Assembly: GCA_030248295.1 (NCBI GenBank) | Contig: JASANH010001125.1 | Span: 124,001 to 188,000, forward strand | Direction of reading: 5' to 3' | From: Mesodorylaimus sp. YZB2_4 | Taxonomy: Eukaryota > Nematoda > Enoplea > Dorylaimida > Dorylaimidae | Length of the DNA: 64,000 nt | In this document: positions 49,958 to 60,574 of the stretch, piece after piece | Numbering within the stretch: position 1 is the first letter of the stretch | Layout of the letters: every line of letters starts with the position of its first letter | The notes under the pieces: generated by a model | What the model saw: only the letters and a program-made list of their open reading frames with translations | Told to the model about the DNA's origin: nothing | Databases searched by the model: none | Position numbers and translations under genes: made by a program

Positions 49958-52473
49958 ATGGCTCGATGGGGTGAAGGTGATCCTCGATGGATTGTCGAAG
50001 ATCGCCCTGACGCGACGAATGTGAACAACTGGCACTGGTGAGTTTTATCGAAGAGTAGATTTTTCTAGACAGCTGTTCCGCCTGCCAATGCCAAGGTTCT
50101 GCTTAGGGTCTATGTAGAAATGCTTGCTAATCAATACGGCCCGATCAGTAGGAATTGCCATGTCAGGGATTATTAAATTCCTTCTGAAAACTAAAGCATA
50201 TATAATGCAGTAGGTATGTATGCTGCAGTATTAGGCTCCACTCCACTGCTGTCGCGGCTGCGGATATGCCATCCGAGCGATTAGTGACAGCGTGACTCGT
50301 ACTTTGTGCACGCCATGCTCCACAGTATCGTCGAGTTCTCCATGAAGTGCATGAAAGGTTTCAACCATTTATTTCAAACCGAATTCCCTTTTCAGGACCG
50401 AAAAGAATGCTACTCCGTGGTCGAAAGAACGAATTAAAACTTTGTTGGAAGGATTTGTCATTGAAAACGATCAAGGTAAGGGTACTAGTCGCAAAATTTA
50501 TCAATTTTTTTACGTTGATTCCCATTTTTTAGGTATGTGTAAGATTACGGAAGTGAAGAAACTCGAAGGCGAGGCCACAGCGAACAACAGAAAAGGCAAG
50601 CTTATCTTTCTTTACGAATGGAATATCAAATGCGCATGGGAAGGAACACTGAAATACGACACGGAGAAATACGAAGGCCGCATTGAAATTCCAAACCTAA
50701 GTGACGAAAATGGTGCCGACGATTTGGATGTAAGTGTGGTCGCTTATGCCGTTTCTGCAATTTGGCAATTTTTCGTTTGTGATGGTTTTACTTCGGGGCT
50801 GATAGAAGGCTGGAAAATCGGGAAAAGTCAGGGAGTTTTAAATTTGCCTGGAAAATCAGGGAAAGTCACTTTTCGTACCTTGTTTAAAAAGCCATAAATT
50901 TGATCTTAACCTCCAATATTTTAGGTGACGGTCACCATTAAAAGTCAAGAAGATGATGCGCACAAACTAAAAACTTTAATGATCAAACACGGTACGCCTT
51001 CAATACGAACACAATTGGCCAAATACATCCAGGAATTAAAGGAAGAATTCAGTCGCGGTCTCATCTTACCAACTCTCGACAAAAGTGGCAATCAAACCGG
51101 TCCAATAAATGCTTGTCAAAAAGCGAAAAAGGTGACAGCTGAGGTATGGATATAGTTATTTATTGGAATTCGCTATTGCGAGATTTGGATGAATGCAATT
51201 ACTATTCCCCCCAGGCCCCCTCCCCCCCCCCCCCCCCCAGGAACCGTCTGGGTGGTGCAGCGCTGAAAGGCGTGTGTCACAGTTTGCTTGGCAGAGCTGG
51301 ACACTGGTCAGCCTGGGATCAACCCTGGCTGTCTGAGAGCGTTATGAAGTTCTCTCCGCCTTCCACGCTTGGCGGTGGGTGACTCACCCTCCATCCCTCC
51401 AGGGTTGATGAACGAGGAGAGGCCTTGCGGGGCGGGAGGTTCTCCAATCCAGTCCCCTCACGGGGCACGGGCTGGGTATCGTCGCCCCATGGGGTAACCA
51501 CCGACATGGCGGGGTGGCGACCAACATGCACCCTTGCCCAGCATGCATCCCGGATTGACCCTAGTCGATGGTAAGATAGGGTCGCCTAGCAAGCCCCCTA
51601 GCCCGCGGGCAAAGGGCCAAATATCGACCCTCCCACGGAGCGACCAGGATGGTCTAAAAAACTTACTATTCCGATCCCATTAAGAATTGTATTGGATTTT
51701 TGTGTTAGAAAGTTGCGGGATTTTTTGCATTTTGAGCACAATCAATCAGATTAGACTATTTTCTAATATCATATATATGATAATTTAGTCTATTTAGGTC
51801 GTTCTTAATACGGAGAATGTGAAGAACATGAATATTTCCTCGGGTCCTGTCAAAATTCACACCAAATCGTTGACACTGAAGGAAGATTTCAAATGCACTG
51901 GGGACGAGCTGTATAACGTGTTTACTCGTATCGAGGTAAGATTTTTTTACTTTTAAATTTTTAGCCAGACTGTACTGTGTGACACGTTATTTCAGATGTT
52001 GCAAGCTTTCTCGCGTGGTCCATGCGAGTCGGATCTAAAACCCGGCGGCCAATTTTCGCTGTATAACGGCGTTGTTCGAGGAAAATATATGGAGTTGGTA
52101 AGTTGGAGGGGGAGGGGGCTGATGATGACGTTATAGGGTAGTACTCCAGACATTGACCCATCGGCCGTACAAAACACTTCGTTCATGTGGATTTCAGGTA
52201 CCGAGCAAGAAACTCGTGATGGAATGGCGAATGAACGCTTGGCCTGACGCTCACTATTCGAACGTAACTTTGAACATAAATCAGAAAGAGGACTGCACGG
52301 AGCTGGAGCTTCGTCAAACAGGCATTCCCGAGTCCCAGTTAGAACACACTGAGAATGGATGGAAAAGGTAAACTTGGCAAGTCAGAGTTTTTCGCGATTT
52401 TACTCGCTCTTTTTTTAGGCATTACTTCGAAGCGATAAAGCAAACATTCGGCTTCGGATCGAGACTGTTCTGA
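49958..52473 (+). CDS. AHSA1: AHA1, activator of Hsp90 ATPase
   Basis: A cytosolic cochaperone that binds the Hsp90 middle and N domains and stimulates its ATPase. Eight exons: 49958-50037, 50396-50475, 50533-50729, 50925-51143, 51798-51935, 51996-52097, 52198-52367 and 52419-52473. They total 1,041 nt in frame, giving 346 residues, the usual family length. The N-terminal NVNNWHW motif (about residues 21-27) and NNRKGK loop are the conserved Hsp90-regulatory elements. The Aha1_N domain spans to about 165 and includes EIPNLSDEN. A linker leads to the C-terminal AHSA1/START-like domain (about 215-346), which ends HYFEAIKQTFGFGSRLF. Intron 4 (51144-51797) has been enlarged by a poly-C tract and a SINE-like repeat. 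No lesion is seen. Confidence 0.97.
51240..51660 (+). repeat. SINE-like repeat R4, copy in AHA1 intron 4
   Basis: It begins just after the C17 tract. GGTGGTGCAGCG resembles a Pol III A box and CTGGGATCAACCCTGG a B box, spaced as in tRNA-derived SINE heads. A body with GGTGGGTGACTCACCC and CCCCATGGGGTAACCACC follows. The inverted copy is at 39010-39380. The GGTGACTCACCC-type block is shared with the SINE-like copies at 53-54 kb. Confidence 0.7.
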
Positions 52474-53159
52474 AGTAGATACTAAGGTACATCTGATTTG
52501 ATAGTAGGCAACTTATACGTGATGGTGGAATAATCCTCTTAGAAAGGAATTTTAGCACTAAAAGACATTCTTTCCTTATGAACAGCTTTTTTCTGTGCAT
52601 ATCCGTTTTTCTCACATTAATGAGCCCAACTTCAACGGCGTGCGTATGGTGTGGGGATAACGCAAACAAAGACTTTTTGCAAACTTGGCGCCCAAGAAAG
52701 ATATGCAGTGCTGGCAAATGAGTTATTAACAAATCAGATAATGGCAGCTTTTAATGATTGAAACTTACAAGAAAGTTTTTGTTGATAGCTTTTCATTAAA
52801 GTAGTGAACATGTTTGGCGTAGTCGTATTCAGTTGCATCATATAACTCAAAACCTATGTGTAATGAGTTTGATGCCACAAAGTAAGATGGAGGGCAGAAA
52901 AAATTGTCATTTGCAGAATACCATGCGCATATTTCCGCAAAGAAACTTCAGTTTGTTGAGATATTGTGAGTGCAAAAACTGCAAAATTTTGCTCAGGGCA
53001 AGGTAGACAGTTTTGGCGAGTTCCAAAAAAAAGGATCAGAACTGATTAACGATTCAAGGTACGATTGGTAAATCAAAGGAAAGTAATTCGTCACACAAGC
53101 AAGGCAGGGAATAGACATAGTTTGTGCAAGTTATTAAAACGATCTCTTGCCAGCTGTTT
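52474..53159. other. Downstream flank of AHA1, no gene seen
   Basis: A/T-rich DNA after the AHA1 stop. No AATAAA was found close to the stop codon. No coding frame worth reporting. Confidence 0.5.
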
Positions 53160-53480
53160 GCAAGACCCGCGGTGGTGCGGTCACTTGTGTGGTTCACCAC
53201 TCGTTACCCTTCATGGCTGGAAACAAGCGGCTGGACTCGTCCCGGGTTCAATCCCTAGTGATGGAGGCTGGTTTGCGAACCATGAACCCTCGCTGACCTT
53301 GCACGCCAGGCTGCGGGTGACTCACCCGATACCCTATAGGTGTTCCGAGTGGAGAGATGGAAGCCGAACGAGGAGACAGTCTCGGCTGTCGAGCACATCC
53401 ATTGTCCAAGGAAGTCGATGCTCTCGCGTGGAGGTGCTCCTAGTGGAGACGCACAGAGGGACGTTGCTGTGTGTGCTTAT
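53160..53480 (+). repeat. tRNA-derived SINE copy 1
   Basis: The head has CCGCGGTGGTGC (A-box-like) and CGGGTTCAATCCC (B box). The tail has GGTTTGCGAACCATGAACCC, CTTGCACGCC, GGTGACTCACCC, GAGACAGTCTCGGCTGT and GAGGTGCTCCTAGTGGAGAC. The last blocks occur inverted at 54130-54325. Confidence 0.75.
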
Positions 53481-53847
53481 CCCAGTACAGCCTTGCTAAG
53501 AAGGTTTGACTGCTGGCCGGCTGTAGGCAAACTGGTCTGCTGTCCAAAAATTTTAAATAGAGAACAGACTAGTAATGCATCAACCAAGTCAAGAAGTGAT
53601 GGCACGCTACGTCGCGTTTGACATTCACTGCGTAAATAGAAACACGTGTCCCAAAAAGAATGATGCATGCTGCATGTCAAATTGCCCAGATTACCAGGTG
53701 AGTCGCCCAGAGCCAAGTTTGCAAGGCCAGCGACGGACTTACTAACTGCTGTCCTTAGTCGGAACAGAACTGTGGCCTCCTAGTCAGTGCAAGAACGCCT
53801 TAACCAACTGATCGTGAGTCACCGCGGCTCTGATCAAGAATGATCCT

Positions 53848-53985
53848 GCTGGCGGCCGCGGTGGTGCAGCGGTTCGGCATTCGTCTCTCCGAACGAGAGG
53901 CTGGACTCGTGCCGGATTTGATCCCAGAGACAGAGGTCGGTTTGCGAACCATGCAGCAAACCCTCGCTGACCTTGCACAGAAGGG
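53848..53985 (+). repeat. tRNA-derived SINE head, copy 2
   Basis: GCCGCGGTGGTGCAGCGGTT (A box) and CCGGATTTGATCCCAG (degenerate B box) about 45 bp apart, then GGTTTGCGAACCATGCAGCA and CTCGCTGACCTTGCAC as in copy 1. The head resembles a tRNA over about 75 bp, but the arms do not pair well enough to call a tRNA gene. Confidence 0.75.
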
Positions 53986-54129
53986 TGGGTGTTTTTGTTT
54001 TTTTAAAAGTTTTTGTAGGTTGGGCCTTGTGCCACCCCAGTTCCCCACGGGACGTCCAAGCCGTTTTGCGTGTACCCGGCCAGCAGTCATGACATGATTA
54101 GCGAGGCTGTGGGATGACCAGCTTTCACG

Positions 54130-54325
54130 GCTTACTGTACCTCTGCGTGTCTCCACCAGGAGCACCTCCACGCGAGGGCATCCAGGACAGGACACTGACT
54201 TCGTTGGACGATGGCGGGCGGGCTTCGAACCCTGTCGGTGTTCAATAGCCGAGACTGTCTGCTCGTTTGCCTTCCATCCGTCCACTCGGAGCACCTCGGC
54301 GGTACCGGATGAGTCACCCACGGCC
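54130..54325 (-). repeat. SINE body, inverted copy 3
   Basis: On the minus strand this matches 53325-53475 (GAGTGGACGGATGGAAG, CAGACAGTCTCGGCTATTGA, GAGGTGCTCCTGGTGGAGAC). The intervening 54010-54075 stretch (CTTGTGCCACCCCAGTTCCC) recurs near 27795, so this is a mosaic of repeats. Confidence 0.65.
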
Positions 54326-54450
54326 TCCCGACGACCGCGGTGGTTGGTTCAGCATTTGTCTCTTCGTATTGCGTGGGAGCGAGTGGCTAGATTTGTCTTA
54401 AGTTCGATGCCCGGTGATGGAGTTCGGTTTGCGCCGCACGCAAGGAGTTC
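54326..54450 (+). repeat. SINE head, degenerate copy 4
   Basis: GACCGCGGTGGTTGGTTCAG and AAGTTCGATGCCCGGTGATGGAG followed by TTCGGTTTGCG align with the head and B-box region of copies 1 and 2. It is truncated by the adjoining retrotransposon tail. Confidence 0.6.
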
Positions 54451-54540
54451 TTAAAAGCACATAGTCCTTTAGTCACAGTGTCAGTTGGTGAAGAATTCCA
54501 TCCGAGCAAAGCGCTATATTCAAAGGACTGCTTAAAACTT

Positions 54541-57005
54541 TCAGCGGTGGTTTGGTACCACTAAAAAATGTGGCTCTATGATGGTTCGAGCACCTCTGCG
54601 CTGACCAGTATCTGACTGATGCTGAAAATGGCGATTGGGATAGGCCGTATGGCCGTTGTAGATTTTATAGAAAAGGCCCTTGAAGTAGCTTCGACGCTTT
54701 TGTAAAGTAGGCAGATGAAGCTGGAGCAGTGCTTCTTCATATGAAACAGTCCAATTGTTGAGTAATGAGCGGACGGCGAACTTCAGTGCTCGCTCAATAT
54801 CTTCGATTGGAGACTTTTGAATTGGCGACCAAGCCGTGCATCCATAGTCCAAGCATGGTAAAACACATTGCAAATAGATAATTTGAAGAACGGATGATGA
54901 CAGTTTTCCAAAACGACGCCTCGCACTGCCCGTCATATCTTGCTTTTTTCGATACAATACCGCAATGCTCGGTGAACCGTAAGTTCGATGGTACAAGTAC
55001 CCCAAGATATTTTACAACATTCTCAAAACGGAGTCGATGACCTCGTAAAAATATGGCTGGCAGGACCATAGCCTGTCGCGAGTATCGGAATATGCAAGCG
55101 GTTGTTTTTTCCAGGTTAAGCGATAATCCCATTGATAAGACGTAGCTGTCCATGTAGTCAACAGCAAGCTTGCGCACGGTTTGTAACTCGTCCGCTGACT
55201 TTCCAGGCGCAAATACTGCGATATCATCCGCATAAGCCTGAGCCAAGAAGCTCAATAAACGCGCTAAACAGGGTTGTTGCTTAGCGCGTACCTTGAGGAA
55301 CGCCTGACACGACTGGCATTTCAATTGACTCGGCGTCATCCACCTTCGTGCTTTGTGATCAGTGTGATAAATAAGAGTGAAGCCAGCGTAGCATTGCAGG
55401 CAGCTTGTTGTAGCTTTTTAGCGTAGAAAGCAGTTTGGCATGCGACACCTGATCGAAAGCTTCCCGAACATCAAAAAATACCCCACCAACCAGCCGGAAA
55501 TTGGGACCATTCAGCCAGTTGTGAGTAGTTTGAGTAATTCTGATCAGAGCCGTAGTGGTCGAATATCTAGGTCGGAATCCATGTTGGTGACCGGATAATT
55601 TTAGCCGAGGAAACAGAAAAAGTTGGATGTGTTTCTCAAGAATCTTTGGCAGTATTGGCAAAAGTGAGATTGGGCGATAGTTGCTAACCAGCGAGGAGTC
55701 TCCAGCTTTGGGGTTTGTAGTGACCAACGCAGTTTTCCATCGTCTAGGAAAACAATCTTCGTCAATAGACCGGTTTTGTAGAGCCGTTAGTGTTGGTGTC
55801 AGTGCCATGGCTACATTGCTAAAAATGCATGGCATGAAACCATCAATTCCTGGAGCTGATCGAACACGAAGTGATTTTAGTGCAGTTCGAACAAAATCTT
55901 CCCATAATCGTCGGCGTCTTGTGCAGGTGGCCTGAAGACCCTATGATCGATGTTATGGGAGTTATAAATTCTTGACAAATGCTTCCTGCTGTGCATCAGC
56001 TTTACGCCAAGAGGAAAAGTGCTGCACACCGTCATGATCGGTCACGACTGGGATACAGTTGGCTTTCGAATTGAATCGACGCATAACGTTAATAGCCCAG
56101 AATTCTGCAGGAGAGCTTGCATCACTGAATGTCCCTTTCATATAAGATATTTTCGCTCTTTTTATGTCTCGTCGAAGCTGCTTGGAGAGCTTGCAGTAAA
56201 ATGCATTGTCAGAGAGAGAGAGCTTGATCGCCGCCATTTACGATGAGCACTTTTCTAGGTTCGAATGAGATGTAAAAGCGTAGGAGTAAGCCATGGCGGC
56301 AGTTCCAAAGGACGCACGGTTTTCTTTGGAAAATGTGCCTCGAATAAGGATTGTAGAAATGCCGTAAGTTTATCACAAGCGTCATCAACGGAATAGGCAG
56401 TTTCAATGACGAGAGCAGCATCTATTGCGATACTTTGGTTTATGATGTCCCAATTTGCTCTACGGGTGCACCACATTCGACGTTGTATAGCCGGCTGCGT
56501 AGACGGGCTGCAAAGGACAATCGATGAGATAGTCGTGTGATCTGAGGTCGAAATGGGAGGAAGGATCGATGTAACAGAATGACGAAGCGGATCGCCAAAT
56601 GACTAATCGAATATGACTAGATCGAGAAGTGAGGTGCCTCTGGTCGGTTGTGTGACAGTTTGCATGCCATCCAGACTAGAAATGAGGTCTATCTCTGCCT
56701 GACTCGCGCGATAGCTTTGCAATAAGCTCGCATTGAAGTCACCAATTATGACTACTCGCCCAGCAGAATTTCCAAATGCCATAGAAATATACCTGGCAAG
56801 AGAATCTAGAGCAGTTGAAGACTCGTGCGGAATATAGACCAGAATAAGAATGAGGTAGTCTTGTTGATGACCGATTCTTAGTGTTTAGAATTTCTAGATC
56901 AGGCTGATCAATACCCAAATCTGTGGGAGATTTGAGTAACGTCACTGGATAATCCGATTTCACGTAAGCCACGAGGCCACTACCCCCCTCTTCCGGTCTC
57001 GTCGG
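54541..57005 (-). mobile_element. Dead Jockey-like non-LTR retrotransposon (ORF2 remnant)
   Basis: Read on the minus strand: an endonuclease C-terminal part (VVIIGDFNA near 56745, SDHTTI near 56540), then a linker. Reverse transcriptase follows with NYRPISLLPILPKILEKH (about 55670), HGFRPRYSTTTALIR (about 55570) and FFDVREAFDQVSHAKLL (about 55450). The catalytic AYADDIAVF lies near 55230, and the C-terminal region ends near 54541. Coding is broken by a stop after LLDLVIFD, a frameshift in the endonuclease, and frameshifts around the PQG region before YADD. The N-terminal endonuclease half and any ORF1 are missing, so it is 5'-truncated near 57005, next to the astacin relic. It is not active. 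Confidence 0.88.
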
Positions 57006-57069
57006 AAGTGAACATAATTTTGAATAGAAATGTCTGCATCGAGTGTGGTAGCATCTATTTTCGATTGAA

Positions 57070-57795
57070 TTACACCGAAGAAATCAAACTTTCCGGAAAA
57101 TATACAGACGTTCGTTTCGTCAAATTTACCCAAGGCCGTTTACATTTGAGAATGCAATGTGGAATTTCTGCATATTATGATGACACGCAAGAGCATAGAG
57201 CAAGACCACTTTCAGGAGCAAACAGAGGGACAGACTGAACTCTATCGCCGCCGCCGCCACAAGCAAGCCCAAGCTTTGATCGACGAAATAAAGGGCAGAG
57301 CTAAACGTGCTGCTGCGATCTTTTTTGAAAAGGACTATTTTAACTCTTTTTGGAAAATACCGATATTGGGTCAATTCCACTGACGATGAGTTCAATCAGG
57401 AACAACAAAACGTTTTCTATGATTCCATAAACACAATCGCACAAGCTGTGCCCTGCACGTTTCTAGAAAGACGATGCTGCCCTCAAGTCTGGCTCACGAA
57501 TTATATTTCTGTCGATCCGACAGCTGTCGATCCCGACAGCTGGGGTGGCAACTGGCCCATGGGTCACGTTGGCATCAACCAAATCAATGTCGGCGTTGGC
57601 GAGTAGCATAATACTCGCCAACACAAGTATTCAAGGGCACAATTATCCACGAAATCATTCACTCTCCGGGCGGAGATCATGAACAAACGCGCTCTGATCG
57701 CGACAATACGTTGAGATTCTGTGGGATAACGTTGATCCTGAATCCGCTAGCAACTATCACAAATGCAATGGAAACACATGCCTTGCGGTTTTTGG
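57070..57795 (+). pseudogene. Astacin (M12A) metalloprotease relic
   Basis: The zinc-binding signature is clear at 57645-57710: HEIIHSPGGDHEQTRSDRDN, the family's HExxHxxGxxHE pattern followed by the usual DRD motif. Upstream blocks fit a secreted astacin: a basic propeptide end (RAKRAAAIF), a mature start resembling YWV plus EFNQEQQNVFYDSINTIAQ, and a Gly-rich GGNWPMGHVGINQINVGVG. Downstream, DNVDPESASNYHK lies in another frame. Frame changes occur near 57363, between 57600 and 57625 (TAG/TAA stops), and near 57735. The copy is squeezed between the retrotransposon (to 57005) and repeat R1 (from 57795). Three lesions favour a pseudogene; assembly errors are possible but neighbouring genes show none. 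Confidence 0.75.
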
Positions 57796-58121
57796 TATTT
57801 TTATTAGCGGCGTGTAAGTGCTGTTTCCGTTAGCCGTAATTACCCTTTTTTATAATTTCTGGCTGACGATGAGACAAGTGCTCTGTTCTTTTCAGTTTGG
57901 TTCAATTTTTTGATTTAGTTTGGTGGATTAGTTGGCTTGCTTTTTATTGTTTTGATTTCTAAGCACAAAATTTTTGAAAAATCTACCTGCGATCTACATT
58001 CTCTGGTGCAACGAGTACAGTATTTGTTGCGGAAATCGAGGCCGTTTGCCATCAGAAAATAACTCGAATGTTCGTTTTTTTGCTGGCACAACTGGCACAA
58101 CCGGCGATGGAATGCTCTAAG

Positions 58122-58271
58122 GGCACTTTTGCTGTTTGGTCCCCAACATGGGTTAGCTTAGGCTGGTAGTTATTAGACTTAGGCTTAGGCTTAGTCTGGT
58201 ATAAGAATTAAGCTTAGGCTGATATTAGCCTCCAGCCAGCCTTCGCTTGGGGACCAAACGGCAAAAGCGCC
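58122..58271. mobile_element. 150-bp MITE with 23-bp inverted repeats and 8-bp TSD
   Basis: The left terminus GGCACTTTTGCTGTTTGGTC is mirrored at the right end with two differences over 23 bp. The flanks are GCTCTAAG (58114-58121) and GCTCTAAG (58272-58279), an exact 8-bp duplication, and copy A shows the uninterrupted site. The interior repeats GGCTTAGGCTTAG. The 8-bp duplication points to hAT-type mobilisation. Confidence 0.88.
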
Positions 58272-58303
58272 GCTCTAAGAGTGTGAAAACCCCTGCCTAT
58301 CAA

Positions 58304-59114
58304 CCAGCATCGATCGAATCATCGAACCGGCCGAACCGAACCACCGGACTGGCGATTTTAACCGAACCGAACCTCTTTTCTTGAACCAACCAAACAATTT
58401 TGAATTTCCTCTCGTATTGGCAAAAAAGCGGTTACTTCGTTCGTTCAAGACCTCAAAAATTTGGTCATTTTGGGTAAAGGTACAGTCAATCATTCCGTTT
58501 CTGTGAAAATGGTAGTGCCAGTAGCCGAAAAATATAGGAAAAAGGTATTTGGGAACAGCTGGTTCTTTCAGCAAGATGGGCTCGTTGCCACAAAGATAGA
58601 AATGGTGCAGGGATCAGTCTCCTGATTTTATTGAAGACAAGCGTTGGCCTCCGAATAGCCCCGATTTAACCCATTAGACTAATCAGTATGGGAAGAATTT
58701 GCTCACGCAATCAATTGGGATCGAGCAAACTTTAAGGCAACTCTAAAAGCTGAACCAAAACTTGCCGTGAAACGAGCTCGTTTGGATATCGTAAAAAAAG
58801 TTGTGAAAGTTGGTACTCACCACTATATCGCGTTTCGAAAACGAATGGCGAAATGTTGACAAGACAAACAGGTCAAGCTGACTCAGATAACATACCGCTC
58901 ACAACTCAATACCGCGATAACCTGTTCGGCTGGTAGAAGAAGAAACACTGGAGGGGCACTCTCTATGGCACGCCCTAATACGTAGGTGATGATAACTTTA
59001 TGGAGGATGTAAGATATGGGTGAAGGTAGAAAATTCTGTTTAGTTGAGGCTCGATGAGATTTGAGAAAAAGTTCAGTAAGGTTCGGTGCTGAAAACGTGT
59101 TCGGTCGATGCTGG
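58304..59114 (+). mobile_element. Dead mariner-like transposon, 811 bp
   Basis: Terminal inverted repeats CCAGCATCGATCGAA (left) and its mirror with one mismatch (right, ending 59114). The interior encodes a broken DDE transposase: WFFQQDG (about 58560), then RWPPNSPD and NPLD (about 58640-58680), then KAEPKLAVKRARLDIVKKVV. The spacing of the two aspartates is about 34 residues, as in DD34D mariners. At least two frameshifts and the loss of the N-terminal half make it inactive. The flanks are CCTATCAA and CCTATCAT, an 8-bp duplication rather than the expected TA. Confidence 0.75.
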
Positions 59115-59953
59115 CCTATCATCAGCCACAATAGTTGCCTGTTTAGCCCCACTCTGGAACTTGTGCGCAGTAGGCCACAGTGAGAGAGCATAACGTGGCA
59201 GCCATCTTTGTACGAAATTTGCGTCAGCTCAGGAGGGACTAGACGACAAATTTCTTTTATCTATGCTGAATTCCTAACCCAAATGTGGGTGCAAAAAAGT
59301 ACTATTATTTCTAAAAAAATCTGTTATCAGGCAACAAAAAGGTTAGCCCAGCCACCCTACTCTAACCAAATGCAAGGCAAACAAGGTTGGCTGGGCTCCC
59401 TCGGCGGCGTTTGTAGAAAAATTGTGATCATACAGAATTGCTACACTGTCAGTAATAAAAAGTGTAACACCTCAGTCACTTCATTCAGGCAATGGAGGCC
59501 GATGGTCGTTAGTTCTATTGGAGAAGGCTGTATGCCTAAAGCTATTAGCATGCTGGCTCCACAGAAGCTGAATTTCCTGTTCTAGCGTCACTGGCTGCAA
59601 CCTTACTGCAGCATGTCCTCATGGTTTCCCAAGTAACTTCGAGGTAACAAAAAGGGATTGTATTCCAAAACTCCAAACTTCCGAATTTACTCTTAAAATA
59701 GGAATAAGTATATTCGTGTGGGTACTAGCCTTTAGTGAGAAACAGAAAACATAAAATCCCACGGGGAATCGACCCCATGACTCCACGATGCACCGAGTAC
59801 ATCACAGAGGCATGCATCGTGGGTAGATATATCACGTCTGGATAAGTATAATCCACTCAAGCATGTGCCGCCGAGGAAGCCCAGCCAACTTCGGCTCGGT
59901 TTGCATTTGGTTAGAGGGGTGGCTAGGCTAACCTTTTCGTTGTCTGATAACAG

Positions 59954-60574
59954 ATTTTTTTAAAAATAGTAAAGCTACCAGATGCGGAGAATTCCGCCGC
60001 CATAAAACAGCTGTTTGGAAAGAGCCATGACTTCTGGAAATGGGAGGTCTGGATTGGATTTACGAGGGCATTCAATAATTTCTGCAGAGTGGTTGAGTCA
60101 AACCATCTGAAGATTTGTGCAGCGCACGTTACTGCTATTGTGAACATCTATAGCCATATGTCTATTCATATTTTGATAAATTTTAAGATGGAGTAATATC
60201 CATGTATTTATATCTTTTTCAGTCAAATCTGCAGCATACATTGCACACAGTATTTACAGTATACAGTATTTGCAGACATTTTGCAGTAAAAAGTTGACTG
60301 TTCCGCTTGAATGAGGCAGACCAGATTTTTTGCATGGCATTATCCGAACTACACCAGTACGAGTGCCAATGCCGTCCCGACCAGGATCGACTGAATCATG
60401 ACCCTGCACCAACCCTACCGCTTGCAAGTCGCAAATCATACCAACTACTGTTTACCGCAAGGACCACAAACGTCTCTGCTTTTATGCCGATTTTGTGCCG
60501 ATTACGTTCACTTCATGTTGCTGACTTTATTATTAAAGCATGTCATCTGATTTTCGAGTCTAGTCAAGCCGCCT
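59954..60574. other. Short intergenic region 3' of the serpin gene
   Basis: No gene is seen. The serpin polyadenylation signal lies at 60526-60531. A run of ACAGTATTTACAGTATACAGTATTTGCAG near 60250 is a short degenerate repeat. Confidence 0.5.
60526..60531 (-). terminator. Polyadenylation signal AATAAA of the serpin gene
   Basis: TTTATT on the plus strand is AATAAA on the minus strand, about 44 nt after the serpin stop codon. Position and sequence fit a functional signal. Confidence 0.6.

Larger units (their letters stand above)
57795..59953 (+). repeat. Composite repeat R1, copy C, with two insertions
   Basis: The arm (57795-59320) is the reverse complement of 581-1135 once two insertions (58122-58271 and 58304-59114) are removed. 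The core 59321-59953 (633 bp) has CTGTTATCAG at the left and CTGATAACAG at the right, with about 100 bp inverted arms. Copy A lacks both insertions and therefore serves as the empty-site reference. Confidence 0.8.

Noticed and set aside
53848-53925. tRNA gene
   Set aside because: A and B boxes are visible, but the acceptor and anticodon arms do not pair and the sequence continues into a SINE body.
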